Source of the DNA: Pegoplata infirma
Lineage: Eukaryota > Arthropoda > Insecta > Diptera > Anthomyiidae
Assembly (NCBI GenBank): GCA_963921195.1
Contig: OY992540.1
Span: 24,502,262 to 24,566,261 of the forward strand
Direction: 5' to 3'
DNA: 64,000 bases
Shown here: piece by piece, positions 43,641 to 54,921 of the stretch
Position numbering within the stretch: the first letter of the stretch is position 1
Layout of the letters: each line of letters begins with the position of its first letter
Program-made: the position numbers and the translations under genes
The notes under the pieces: model-generated
Told to the model about the DNA's origin: nothing
The model's input: only the letters and a program-made list of their open reading frames with translations
The model's database searches: none

Positions 43641-45953
43641 CACCATTTCCAATTTTAATTCAGAAAATACAAATTATATTTCAAAAATTTCCAATTATAT
43701 TTCAGAAATTTCCAATTATATTTAAAAAATTTCCAATTATATTTCAAAAATTTCCAATTATATTTCAGAAATTTCCATTTATATTTCAAAAATTTCCAAT
43801 TATAATTCAAAAATTTCTAAATATAATTCAAAAATTTCCAATTATAATTCATAAATTTCCATTTATAATTCAAAAAATTCCAATTATATTTCAAAAATTT
43901 CCATTTATATTTCAGAAATTTCCATTTATATTTCAAAACTTTCCATTTATATTTCAGAAATTTCCATTTATATTTCAGAATTTTCCATTTATATTTCAGA
44001 AATTTCCATTTATAATTCAGAAATTTCCAATTGTATTTCAGAAATATCCATTTGTATTTCAAAATTTTCTAAATGCTTTTCAGAAAATTCCATTTGTATT
44101 TCAAAAATTTCCATTTGTATTTCAAAATTTTCCAAATGCTTTTCAGAAAATTCCATTTATATTTCAAAAATTTCCAATTATATTTCAAAATTTTCCAATT
44201 GTATTTCAAAAATTTCCATTTGTATTTCAAAATTTTCCAAATGCTTTTCAGAAAATTCCATTTGTATTTCAAAAATTTCCATTTGTATTTCAAAATTTTC
44301 CAAATGCTTTTCAGAAAATTCCAATTGTATTTCAAAAATTTCTATTTATATTTCAAAATTTTCCAAATGCTTTTCAGAAAATTCCAATTGTAATTCAAAA
44401 TTTTCCATTTATATTTCAAAATTTTCCATTTATATTTAAGAAAATACAAATTGTATTTCAAAAACTTTCTAAATAAATTAAAAAAATTGTAAGTGTAGTT
44501 CCCTACACTTTGTAGTTATTATATGTTCATTATAATTCATGATAAATTATCAAAACTTCTGCAAGTCAGTCTTCCTTTGTGGAGGATTGTGGAGGATAAT
44601 GAGAAATTTGAAAAAATACAACAAAACCGATAAGAAGGAAGAAAACCCTTAATTTGTGTTCCCTTGGAGACATTTAGTGACATTGTTAAAAAAATCGTAC
44701 TAAGAATCATAGCTCTATTAATTGCAATAATGGTTTTGCTATAGGTCTGTACGAATTTTTTAAGCTGAAATATGCAAGGCAAAATTTATTAAATTTTTCA
44801 TCTTAAAAAGGTTATTTTATTCCTAATACCTTTGAACAGTTATACAGTGGATAAAAAAAGTAGTCGGACACTCATAACCTCAATTTCTTTCATTAAATTT
44901 TGTGGTTAAAATTCATGAAATTCCAAAATATGTTGGTACCATTTTAAAGATGGTTTTTCACACTTTTAGGATCATTTGTTCTTGAATCAAAATGATAAGT
45001 TAAGAAAAATGTTAACCACTTTCTTTTGAAAAATATTGATGGTGTATAGGGTTTTGGATAGTCTGATAGTTTCTATAATATTTGTATCATAAAAAATACA
45101 CTTACAGTTTTCTTAATAAAATTAGAAACTTTTTGAAATATAATTTGTATTTTCTTAAATATAAATGGAAAATTTTGAAATATAAATGGAAACTTTTGAA
45201 TTACAATTGGAATTTTCTGAAAAGCATTTGGAAAATTTTGAAATATAAATAGAAATTTTTGAAATACAATTGGAATTTTCTGAAAAGCATTTGGAAAATT
45301 TTGAAATACAAATGGAAATTTTTGAAATACAAATGGAATTTTCTGAAAAGCATTTGGAAAATTTTGAAATACAAATGGAAATTTTTGAAATACAATTGGA
45401 AAATTTTAGAATATAATTGGAAATTTTTGAAATATAAATGGAATTTTCTGAAAAGCATTTGGAAAATTTTGAAATACAAATGGAAATTTTTGAAATACAA
45501 ATGGAATTTTCTGAAAAGCATTTAGAAAATTTTGAAATACAAATGGAAATTTCTGAAATACAATTGGAAATTTCTGAATTATAAATGGACATTTCTGAAA
45601 TATAAATGGAAAATTCTGAAATATAAATGGAAATTTCTGAAATATAAATGGAAAGTTTTGAAATAAAAATGGAAATTTCTGAAATATAAATGGAAATTTT
45701 TGAAATATAATTGGAATTTTTTGAATTATAAATGGAAATTTATGAATTATAATTGGAAATTTTTGAATTATATTTAGAAATTTTTGAATTATAATTGGAA
45801 ATTTTTGAAATATAAATGGAAATTTCTGAAACATAATTGGAAATTTTTGAAATATAATTGGAAATTTTTGAAATATAATTGGAAATTTCTGAAATATAAT
45901 TGGAAAATTTTGAAATATAATTTGTATTTTCTGAATTAAAATTGGAAATGGTG
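43641..45953. mobile_element. 2.3-kb palindromic element with 21-bp tandem-repeat arms, TA duplication
   Basis: Ends CACCATTTCCAATTTTAATT and its complement lie between TA copies (43639-43640, 45954-45955). Each arm of about 860 bp is a tandem array of a 21-bp unit (ATTTCAGAAATTTCCAATTA plus T, with TGCTTTTCAGAAAATTCC variants). The arms are near-identical in mirror register (positions sum to 89594). The spacer is 44500-45095. A 288-aa frame at 43610-44476 and its mirror frames are only 7-codon repeats. Superfamily unknown; TA suggests Tc1/mariner or a fold-back element using that machinery. Confidence 0.85.
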
Positions 45954-46065
45954 TAGAGTGGAGGGTATAATAATTTTCTTGAAAATTATGCTATGAGAAT
46001 ATCATGGTTTTAATTAGTAAAGAAAATAATGACCTCGAGCCAGAATAAACATCCTCACAAAATAT

Positions 46066-46479
46066 AATATTTTAAAGGTCGAATAAAACAATTTTTATTT
46101 ATTAATAAAAATTAATCAGAATTTATAGTTTCTACAGAATAAATTTTGACAGTTTCCAACACTACAATTCTATTTCTAGCAATTTCAACCTCACTTCATA
46201 CTTTCTTTCAACTTTTTTGTCTCTTACATTATTTCGCAAATGTTACCAACATGATCTGGAATTGCAGACACAAATGAAGGAATTTGCATTTTCTGTTTCG
46301 GAGACTAGTGGCGACATATTTTGTCAGTAATTTTATTTGATTTTTTCTGTAAGTACAGATCGAGATTAGATTCCCTCTAACGAATTTAGAGGGAAATTAA
46401 TAAAAGATTTTGATTAAAATAAATTTTTATGATTGTTTTTTGTGCAAGAAATCGAAAAAAGTAAAATAAAAATTTATTT
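46066..46479. other. AT-rich DNA with repeat fragments
   Basis: Includes TTTTTTCTGTAAGTACAGATCG, also present near 41815 (first 20 bases compared). No gene. Confidence 0.5.
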
Positions 46480-46637
46480 TAATTGCGTGAGTCTTCGTGA
46501 GCGTGAAAAAAATTTTAGTTACTCACGTGAGCGTGCGTGAACGTGAGCGGAAAAAATTTCTGCGTGATCGTGCGAGAGCAATATTTTTATTTCGTGAGCG
46601 TGTGTGAGTCAAAATTCACTCACGCGCCCATCTCTAG
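46480..46637. repeat. right-end fragment of the TAGAGATG hAT-type MITE
   Basis: GCGTGAGTCTTCGTGAGCGT through CACGCGCCCATCTCTA. The left end is missing. Confidence 0.75.
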
Positions 46638-46639
46638 CA

Positions 46640-46920
46640 CATATCTTGGTAAATACTGCCGATATGACAAAAAGTCCAAAGACATTTTTGTATCTTTTGA
46701 CCCGTAGAACACTTGCGCAAATTACTCAAAAGCCCTCCGAGTAATAGTTTTTGAGTTATCCAGTTTATAAGATTCTCAAGACCCTCTAAGGTCCCAAATT
46801 TTCGTATCTTTTAAACTAAGCAAAGCAGAGAGAAAGAGACAAAAGTTTTGGATCAAAATCTATGGAGACTCTTAAAGGAATCAACAGGCTCTCGATCCAA
46901 CAGGGTTTTTGTTCCACTGG
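46640..46920 (-). repeat. repeat shared with 8940-9260
   Basis: ATCTTGGTAAATACTGCC, TTTGAGTTATCCAGTTTA and GATCAAAATCTATGGAGAC have reverse-complement partners inside 8728-9799. Non-coding. Confidence 0.6.
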
Positions 46921-47850
46921 TCTGATTGGTATTGGATTTCAGCAAAATCGGTCCAGTGATTCAAAAGTTATCAGCAAATCCGTAAATTTCAGATTAGTTT
47001 TACCTTAAATTCAGATGTTGAAAAACCGTTTAACATGTTTTAAGCACTTGGTAAATCACAAAAATATTTTACAAATTTTTGACATGCACTCGAAAAAATT
47101 TTTCTAAAAAAAAGTTTTTCACACAAAATAAAATAAAATTTCTTATCAGAATTTATATTTTTTTCCACGTTAGAAAATTTACTATCACTTAAAAAGGGCA
47201 TTGTGGAGAGTATTCATAGATTCGACTAACAAGGGAAGTCTCCCTGGTGTCACCCCCCGATTTTCATGAAATTTGCATATGTTGTTAAGAACGAAAATTA
47301 ATTCGACACGTATTTTTTTTTAGCGGCCCAAACTCATTTTTAGGGGGGGTCGATTTGTATGGGGGGAAATTGACCTTTTTCAGTTTTTTACGATTTACGC
47401 CTATTTACACAAAATTAATATAGGCATGTGTGGTATCAGATTAAAGGTATTAAAAATACCTATCTCGCGGTGCTAACAACGGGCCATAAAAAGTAATATT
47501 TTTCGACTTATTAGCAAAAATGTCCTAAAATTTTGGTATTTTACTCAAAATGAAAAGTTGTGCATGTTTGGACACGTTCTTAGCACACGTAGATAGGTTT
47601 TTCAAAGACCTTTCATTTGGTATGTAACATGACTAGGTTTCTTTGCATAATATAGGAGATAAACGAAAAAAACTGAAAAATGGCCTTGTCTTCCCCCCTT
47701 CTTTTTACCCCCTAAATATGAATTTGGGCCGCTATAAAAAAATACGTGTCCCTTTATTTTTTCTGATCTAAAACCAATTTCATAAAGATCCGCGGGTGAC
47801 ACTAGGGAGACTTCCCTTGTAAGTCGAATTTAACTTTTCTACTTGTTCAT
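46921..47850 (+). mobile_element. mini-me fragment interrupted by a TIR element
   Basis: ATCGGTCCAGTGATTCAAAA through CATTGTGGAGAGTATTCAT, then the insertion, then AAGTCGAATTTAACTTTTCT and ACTTGTT. The 5' half with the GTCY tract is absent. Confidence 0.65.
47228..47822. mobile_element. TIR element (ACAAGGGAAGTCTCCCT ends) in the mini-me fragment
   Basis: ACAAGGGAAGTCTCCCTGGT and its mirror ACCAAGGG-type end (GGGAGACTTCCCTTGT) give inverted ends of about 27 bp with one or two mismatches. No clean target duplication. The AACAAGGGAAGT motif recurs near 22590, 33675 and 37110. Confidence 0.65.
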
Positions 47851-48590
47851 ATCTCTCATCGTTTTTGAGACAAGCTTAAAATGTAAATTTTTAACATTTT
47901 ACCGCGATATTTTTAAAAACGACTCCCGCGAAGATTTTGATTATCGCCGAAATATAGTTGTGGGAAACCCCAGATTCATTATAAAGAAAGACATTTACTT
48001 TGTTCGCAACTTGATGTTAAAGTTTTTTCATCCGAGGCGTGCTTTGCAACGTTGCGTATAATTTATTTAAATTGTAAATAAAACTCATACATCGATGTAA
48101 AATCGCTGAAATGCCTACTTTGCTTACCTTAATAAAGTTTTTTTTTTTTTTAAAGAATTCTCCCTGTCACTGGAGTACAATTACTCGTTACATAAGATTT
48201 AATTTGAATGAATCAAAAAAGCAAAAATGAAAAGCAATAATAAAAATTAAACAATAAGTACTGGGAAAGAAACACGAAAAGAAAAACTGAAACTAAATGA
48301 TACTTAAGGGAATTGCCAAAATAACACGAATGTATTGATTACAAAAAGTGCTTGAAAAATAAATTACACATCACATGAAATACTATCTGTCTAATGGAAT
48401 GTGCGTGTTGTATGGAAATTAAAGCAAGTCACTTTCGATTTAAATAGACTGCAGGAAAAAGTACATTTAATAAACTAAATAAATTGAAATGTTAACTCCA
48501 TTCCTAACGACTTTTATTTGGTTGTAAGTCTATTTTAATCAAATTGAATGAAAACTTAGATTTCTTTTTAAGAAAAACTTTGATGCTTTT
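47851..48590. other. no gene recognised
   Basis: A 72-aa frame at 47843-48061 precedes AATAAA (48077), but has no recognisable domain. The rest is AT-rich. Confidence 0.45.
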
Positions 48591-49135
48591 TATACCCTCC
48601 ACTCTAGTGGTAGAGGGTATATATTAGTTTGTCATTCCGTTTGTAACACATCGAAATATTGGTCTAGGACCCAATCAAATATATATATTCATGATCCTTG
48701 ATCGATTTTAAGTCATCTAGCGATGTCCGTCCGTCCGTCTGTCTGTCTGTCCGTTGAAAACACGCTTACTTTTGAAAAACTTTACGGAGGCTCCTGAACT
48801 TTGACATATATGTTGGCCATTTACCGGGTCAGGTTGGTATTGCAATCCAGCGAAATCAGTCTAGTGGCTCAAAAGTTATGGGCAAAAGAGTAAATTTCGC
48901 CAAGGGTATTTTGCGAATTTACAAGATTACTTAAAACCGCTCTAACTTTCGAAAGACAATTCTGAGGGTCCTGAAGCTTAGCATATATATTTTTCGTTCC
49001 CCAAGTCTGTTTAGTGGTTCAAAAATTATAAGCAAAGCTCTGAATTTCAGATTGCTTCACCTTAAACTGTTGAAAACTCGTTAAACAAGTTTTAAAAGTA
49101 TGGTGAAATACCAGTTTTTTTAAAACTTGTTGTTG
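48591..49135 (+). mobile_element. mini-me/DINE-1-like element, 3' truncated
   Basis: TATACCCTCCACTCTAGTGG hairpin, core AGTCATCTAGCGATG, (GTCC/GTCT)n at 48725-48755. The region after GAAATACCAGTTTT is missing. Confidence 0.75.
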
Positions 49136-49545
49136 TTTGTTTTCCTGCCCTGGGGTGCAGCTTAGTTGTTAGACAAGTAAATATTTGTTATTGTTTTGTT
49201 ATTGTTTTTGTAAATGTATGAAACGGTGTATATAGTAAGTATTTTTGGAAAAGAAGAGGATGGTAAAATAAAAAGAGGGAAATATGTGAAATAGTTTTTT
49301 TTAACATGATAATGTTTTTAGGCTGGTGTCTAATTTTAAAAAAGTTGCAGGACGCCACCTCAGTTTAACATATAAGCTAACAATTAACGAAAAAGAAAAC
49401 AAGAATAACTATTTTCATTTTCTTAAAACCAAAAATTTGTATAACTTGGGTTTGTAACTTGGATAATAATTCACCTCGTGGTGAATAAAACCGTTTTTCA
49501 CCAGCTGGTGAATAAAAAGTAACGTAATTATTTTTCAACAAAAAA
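49136..49545. other. AT-rich DNA, no feature seen
   Basis: Nothing supported beyond short A/T runs and a small CACCTCGTGGTG palindrome near 49472. Confidence 0.5.
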
Positions 49546-50165
49546 ATTTTTTTTTTCATCAAATTTTTTTTTTCAATTATTTTTTTTTTAATAAATTTTT
49601 TTTTTCATCAACTTTTTTTTTTTCATCAAAAAAATTTTTTTTCGTCAATTTTTTTTTTCATTTTTTTTTTTATCAATTTTTTGTTTTCATTTTTATTTTT
49701 TTTTATCAATTTTTTTTTCATATTTTTTTTTTCATCAACCTTTTTTTCATTTTTTTTTTTTATTAAATTTTTTTTCATCATTTTTTTTTTTTTTTTCATC
49801 AAACTTTTTTTTTAATTTTTTTTTTTATTAATTTTTTTTCATAAATTTTTTTCATCAATTTTTTTTCATCAATTTTTATTCATTAATTTTTTTTTTTCAT
49901 CAAATTTTTGTTTTCATCAACATTTTTTTCATAAATTTTTTTTCATAAAATTTTTTTATCATATTTTTTTTCATCAATTTTTTTTATGAAATTTTTTATT
50001 ATCAATTTTTTTCTCATTAAAACTTTTTTTTCATATTTTTCATCAATTTTTTTTTACATCAAAATTTTTTTTTAATCCAAAAAAATCATCAAAAACTTTT
50101 TTTCATCAAAATTTTTTTTCACCAAAAATTTTTGGTTCATTAAATTTTTTTTTAACATAATTTTG
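49546..50165 (+). repeat. T-rich minisatellite (TTTTTTTCATCAA-like)
   Basis: Irregular repeats of 8-12 T plus CATCAA or CATAAA for about 600 bp. Strong strand asymmetry. No coding meaning. Confidence 0.85.
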
Positions 50166-50274
50166 TTTTTCGTGAAAAAAAAAAATATGTTTTTTTACCA
50201 AAACTACTTTTTCACCAAGTCTAAGGTTTTCGCATAAAAATTATCCATTTGTTTATCAAATGTACATAAAACAA

Positions 50275-50483
50275 GTGAGAGTGTTATATTCCTTGGTGCC
50301 GAATCTTTTATACTCTCCAAAATGTAAAAACACTTTTTTGTACTTATTTTTGCACTCACTTACGAAATGTACAGCTCTTTTGGTTTTTTAATGGAGTCCT
50401 CGACTGATATTTCAATTCGTTTTGCATGGATTAGCAAAGTAATATAACATTATTTTTTCTAAAAAAAACTTTGCTGTTGCAAG
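50275..50483 (-). repeat. mini-me-like fragment, left of the 4.2-kb hAT-type element
   Basis: ACAAGTGAGAGTGTTATATT and TGCCGAATCTTTTATACTCT mark the end. The repeat is split by the insertion at GTTGCAAG and resumes at 54714. Confidence 0.6.
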
Positions 50484-50709
50484 TAGGGCTGTCAATCCCG
50501 AAATCCCGAATCCCGAAATCCCGGGATTTTTGTCATAAAATTAATCCCGAATCCCGGGATTTTTAAGCTCAAATCCCGGGATTTTTGAAATATTAAAAAT
50601 GTATGAGAATTTATTTTAAAAAATTCAACTGTTCAATTATTGTTACATTTACACAAACAAATTAAAACGAAAACTGTTTTTTTAATTTTATCGTAGCTAA
50701 TTTTTCTGA

Positions 50710-50785
50710 GCTGAGAATTCTACCGAGGCTTGCTGAATAATAGTCCAAAGCACTAACCATTAAGCCACAGTCACGGAGCCCTTTG
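50710..50785 (-). repeat. tRNA-like sequence (SINE head or relic)
   Basis: On the minus strand TGGCTTAATGGTTAGTGC fits a pol III A box. The B box (GGTAGAATTCT) is weak. No paired acceptor stem, so not a functional tRNA. Confidence 0.35.
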
Positions 50786-51160
50786 ACCAAAGTTTGCAGG
50801 TTTTGGCGAAAATATTCCAAAAAACCGAAACTTTGATCGAGGGGCGCCACGGGTAAATTTAATCCGATTGGCCTCTAATTTGTACCACATAAGTTTTAGG
50901 CGTAGGAGAATACAAATTTTTCCGGTCGTTCAAAATTGAATGAAAAACTTTTTTTATACAAAAAAATGCAAGTCTAATGTATTATTTGAGGGGCTCAAAG
51001 CACAAGGGGTTCAAGTGACTTTTTTAAAAAAATTGAGTTAACATATGGAATTAGTAGGTGAAGTTCACAGAAGTTCAGAGCACAAGAGGTGAATGTGAAA
51101 TTCTTATCCGTTAGCGAGATATGGCGACCATTTCTAGCTCTTGTTACTAAAATACCTGTT

Positions 51161-51214
51161 TTGCTTGGAGCACAAGGGGTATATGAGCACTTAAACCCCT
51201 TGTGCTCCAAGCAA
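51161..51214. other. 20-bp perfect hairpin
   Basis: TTGCTTGGAGCACAAGGGGT (51161-51180) and its exact reverse complement (51195-51214) around 14 nt. Built from two facing copies of the CACAAGGGGT motif that recurs through the element. Confidence 0.85.
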
Positions 51215-51962
51215 TTATTAAAATTTAGTTTTTCACTTGGACAAGTGGTTGAATTCGGAGAAGTTCTTGTAGTAATAGTAATCAAATTTTGCAAGAGCAT
51301 CTTCAGTCTGTAACCAGCGGTTAAAGTGTGAAAAAATGGCGATTTCCGACCAAAATTCATGTCCGAATTTTTTGATCAAATTGGGCTCAAAAATTAGGAA
51401 TTTTTGCGTACATAATAGGAAAAATAAAAAAAAATCCCCAAAAAAAAAATATTGGTCCACAGATGCTGATTTTTAACATAAATATTATTTTTTTTATCCA
51501 AATTGGTCCCAAAAGTTGGAGAATGTAAAGCAAGTTATCTAAAAAATATTAAAAAAATATAAAAAACATGATTTTCGTTCAAAAATGCTGATCAAAGATT
51601 TTGATACACAGATGCTAATCAGCTTTTTTGGACCAAAATCGTGGGTTTATTTTTAAAATTTTTCACATAAAATACTCAACATTTTTCGACTTTTAAGACA
51701 AATTTGGTTAAAAATATTTTTTATGTTTATAAATCAGCATCTGTGGACCAAAATCGCAATTTTGAAATTTTTTAAATATTTTTCCCATAAAACGCGCAAA
51801 AGTTCCTTATTTTTGACCCAGATTTGGTTAAATATTTCAGATATAAATTTTGGTCCAAAAACGTAATTTTTTAAATTTTGACCGCTGGTTGCAGACTAAA
51901 AATGACCTTGCAAAAATTTTTCATAAATTTTCCCACAATTAGCTACTCCATGTCCATCGTTC

Positions 51963-52067
51963 GGCAGGTATCACTGCACGAAATTCGAAAGTTTAGATTT
52001 CAAGGGACGCCCTAATGAAGATGAAGATGAGCCCGATGATGTCATGGAATCTGATTATGACGACTAA
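51963..52067 (+). pseudogene. acidic C-terminal coding tail, copy 1
   Basis: 34 codons, GRYHCTKFESLDFKGR then PNEDEDEPDDVMESDYDD and TAA, followed by AATAAA at about 52091. The same tail is repeated at 52564-52668 and 53478-53549. It looks like the end of a gene, possibly a transposase, with its poly(A) signal. An upstream body is not seen; TTCGGCAG just before may be a splice acceptor. Family unknown. Confidence 0.55.
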
Positions 52068-52563
52068 AAAATTAAACAAAGAACCATTAAAGACTTTTGT
52101 AATAAAATGTGGTTTTCCTTTTACAAATAACTAACATTCTTTTCATAATTTAGAAATTTATAAAAAAAGTTAGAGCACAAGGGGTATAAGTGCCACTTAC
52201 ATACTTCAGAGGCAATTTTTGGGTGCTTGTATTTGTGAAATATGGTATTTTTTTAACTTGTTAGATTAAAATATATCTCAGGATCTCTATTAACTAAAAA
52301 ATAATATTCTAGATATCATCTAACATTTTTTACTGCAATTTAACTATAACCTCTTTTTTTCCCATTATTAAATTTAAGGCACTTAAACCCCTTGTGCTCC
52401 AAGCAATTATTAAAATTTAACTTTTAAGACCAATTTGGTTAAAAATAATTTTTATATTTGAAAATCAGCATCTGTGGACCAAAAGTGGAATTTTTAAAAA
52501 AATTTTCCCATAAAGTACTCAAAAATTCCTAATTTTTGAGCCAGATTTGGTTAAATAATTTTC

Positions 52564-52668
52564 GGCAGGTATTATGATACGAAATTCGATAGTTTAGATT
52601 TGACGGGATGCCCTAATGAAGATGAAGATGAGCCCAATGATGTCATGGAATCTGATTATGACGACTAA
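52564..52668 (+). pseudogene. acidic C-terminal coding tail, copy 2
   Basis: GRYYDTKFDSLDLTGC followed by PNEDEDEPNDVMESDYDD and a stop. Same length as copy 1 with mostly conservative changes. Poly(A)-signal-like AATAAA follows. Truncated upstream. Confidence 0.55.
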
Positions 52669-53477
52669 AAAATTAAACAAAGAACCATTACACATTTTCT
52701 TAATAAAATGTGGTTTTCCTTTTACGAATTTACAAATTTATAAAAAAAAGTTAGAGCACAATGGGTATAAGTGCCACTTACTTACTTCAGATGCAATTTT
52801 TGGGTGCAAAAGGAAGTAAAACACGGTATTTTTTTAACTTGTTAGATAAAAATATATCTCAGGAACTTTATTAACTTAAAAATAATATACTAGATATCAT
52901 CTAACATTTTTTATTGCAATTTAATGGCGCTTTTCGACCAAAATTCATGTCCGAATATTTTGACCAAATCCGGCTCAAAAATTAGGAGTTCTTGCGTACA
53001 ACTGCTAAATGCGTAGGAAAAATATTGTGCTCGATTTGGGAGTACTATTTAATCATTCACCAAATTTTTAAAAATTTGATATTCTTTTGAATTTCAAGAT
53101 TTTAAATTTTTTTTCTTGTTAAAATATAGTAATATCTTAAATAATTACAAGGAAAAATTTAAAAATCTTAAAATTCGAAAGGATATCAAATTTTTAAAAA
53201 GTAGGTGAATGGTGAAAGAGTACTCCCGAATCGAGCACATTAAAAAAAATATTGGTCCACAGATGCTGATTTTTCTGCACAATTTTTTTTCCAAATTTGT
53301 CCCAAAAGTTGTAAAATATAAAGCATATTATCTAAAAAATATTAAAAAAAGTATAACAACACGATTTTGGTCCACAAAAATTGATCAGAGATTTTGGTCC
53401 ACAGATGCTTATTAGCATTTTTGGCCCAAAATCGTGTTTTTATTTTTATATTTTTTACATACTCAACATTTTGCTAC

Positions 53478-53549
53478 GATTTGACAGGATGCCCTAATGA
53501 ATATGAAGATGATCCCAATGATGTCATGGAATCTGATTATGACGACTAA
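53478..53549 (+). pseudogene. acidic C-terminal coding tail, copy 3 (shorter)
   Basis: DLTGCPNEYEDDPNDVMESDYDD and stop are readable (23 residues, quoted here as DLTGC plus an acidic run). Upstream codons are lost. The stop and downstream AATAAA remain. Confidence 0.5.
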
Positions 53550-54423
53550 AAAATTAAACAAAGAACCATTACAGATTTTCTTAATAAAATGTGGTTTTCC
53601 TTTTAAGAATTTACAAATTTATAAAAAAAAGTTAGAGCACAAGGGGTATAAGTGCGACTTACTTACTTCAGATGCAATTTTTGGGTGCAAAAGGGTGTAA
53701 AAGACGGTATTTTTTTAACTTGTTAGATTAAAATATATCTCAGGAGCTCTATTACCTTAAAAATAATATACTTGATACCACCTAACATTTTTTATTGCAA
53801 TTTTACTTTAACCCCTTTTTTCTCATTATTAAAAATAAGGCACTTGAACCCCTTGTGCTCTAAATAGAAATTTATAAAAAAAGTTAGAGCACAAGGGGTA
53901 TAAGTGCGACTTACTTACTTCAGATGCAATTTTTGGGTGCAAAAGGGTGTAAAAGACGGTATTTTTTTAACTTGTTAGATTAAAATATATCTCAAGATCT
54001 CTATTAACTAAAAAATAATATTATAGATAGCATCTAACATTTTTTATTGCAATTTAACTTTAACCTCTTTTTTCTCATTATCAAATATAAGGCACTTGAA
54101 CCCCTTGTGCTCTAACCCCCTCATTTTATTAATTTTCTCCTTTAAATGTTTTTATTATTTTAAATTTTCTTTAAATTAGTTTTAAAATTATACAGTGCAA
54201 AAACCAAAATCGGAATTGGATGAAACCAAAAGCAAATAAAAGTTGTCATTTTCCATAACAAACTCCTCAAGGCCTTTTTTAGTTCATTGCTAAATATTTA
54301 ATAATAATAATTACTTGAAAACTGCATAAGTTGCGTATACTTAATTTTTTAATTGCCTTTAAATAACAATCAGAATAATTTGAAATCATTTTTTAATAAT
54401 TTCGTTGTAGCGAAATCGACCCA

Positions 54424-54502
54424 AGGGTTTTCGTGGGAATCAAACCTACGACTCCCTGCTTAATATGCTAGCACGCTACCAACTAACCCACAGTAGCCCC
54501 CT
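54424..54502 (-). repeat. tRNA-like sequence
   Basis: Minus strand: GGGTTAGTTGGTAGCG (A box region) and AGGTTTGATTCCC (B box 10 of 11) at normal tRNA spacing. Acceptor stem absent. Likely SINE head or tRNA relic inside the hAT-type element. Confidence 0.45.
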
Positions 54503-54713
54503 TAATATGTACAATAAAATTGAAACATAAAGAGTCTACTATTTTTTTACTTTTATAATCAAAGAAATTTAATCACGAAAAATCCCGGAATCCCGAAAAA
54601 TCCCGGGATCCCGAAAAATCCCGTGATCCCGAAAAATCCCGGGATCCCGGGATTTCGATTTTCAAATCCCGAATCCCGGGATTTTAAAAAACCGATCCCG
54701 TTTGACAGCCCTA

Positions 54714-54921
54714 GTTGCAAGTACACCCAAATCTTCCGCAAAACATTATCATGATTTAATGTTTTGGGCAAGTGTACAAAATTTGCAGGCATATTTTTTT
54801 AATATTTTAAAAAATCCAACACTTCGATCGCCGGGCGCCATGTGTCACTTAATCCGATCGGCATCAAATTTGCATTACATAATTTTTAGTTCTAGTAGAA
54901 TAAAAACTTGACAAAATCAAA
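54714..54921 (-). repeat. mini-me-like fragment, right of the hAT-type element
   Basis: Continues the repeat cut at 50483. Its CGATCGCCGGGCGCCATG part has a diverged second copy inside the element (about 50830-50940). Confidence 0.5.

Larger units (their letters stand above)
42571..46065. mobile_element. composite TIR element holding a mini-me copy and a palindromic satellite element
   Basis: Inverted ends 42571-42665 and 45971-46065 are 95 bp with one mismatch and contain TTTATTCTGGCTCGAGGTCA. They match the family of 7918-8224. Inside, 42673-42760 and 42955-43050 form a second inverted pair, followed by a mini-me element and the 2.3-kb palindrome. Layers were therefore added from outside in. 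Confidence 0.82.
50484..54713. mobile_element. 4.2-kb hAT-type element with internal long repeats
   Basis: Ends TAGGGCTGTCAA / TTGACAGCCCTA with a perfect 8-bp duplication GTTGCAAG (50476-50483, 54714-54721). Subterminal ATCCCGGGATT repeats occupy both ends. The interior repeats one cassette about three times: a TTGGTCCACAGATGCTGATT block, an acidic coding tail with stop and AATAAA, and a GAGCACAAGGGGTATAAGTG block. No full transposase is present; cassettes resemble amplified 3' gene pieces. Confidence 0.85.

Noticed and set aside
44846..44880. Tc1-like end (CAGTGGATAAAAAAAGTAG) in the palindrome spacer
   Set aside because: No partner end found, so a complete element cannot be supported.
43610..45834. 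288-aa and mirror frames rich in FQKFPII / LYFKNF
   Set aside because: 21-bp units are seven codons, so several frames on both strands stay open automatically; this is not coding evidence.
47843..48061. 72-aa frame followed by AATAAA as a gene 3' end
   Set aside because: No recognisable domain or splice acceptor; AATAAA is common by chance in DNA this AT-rich.
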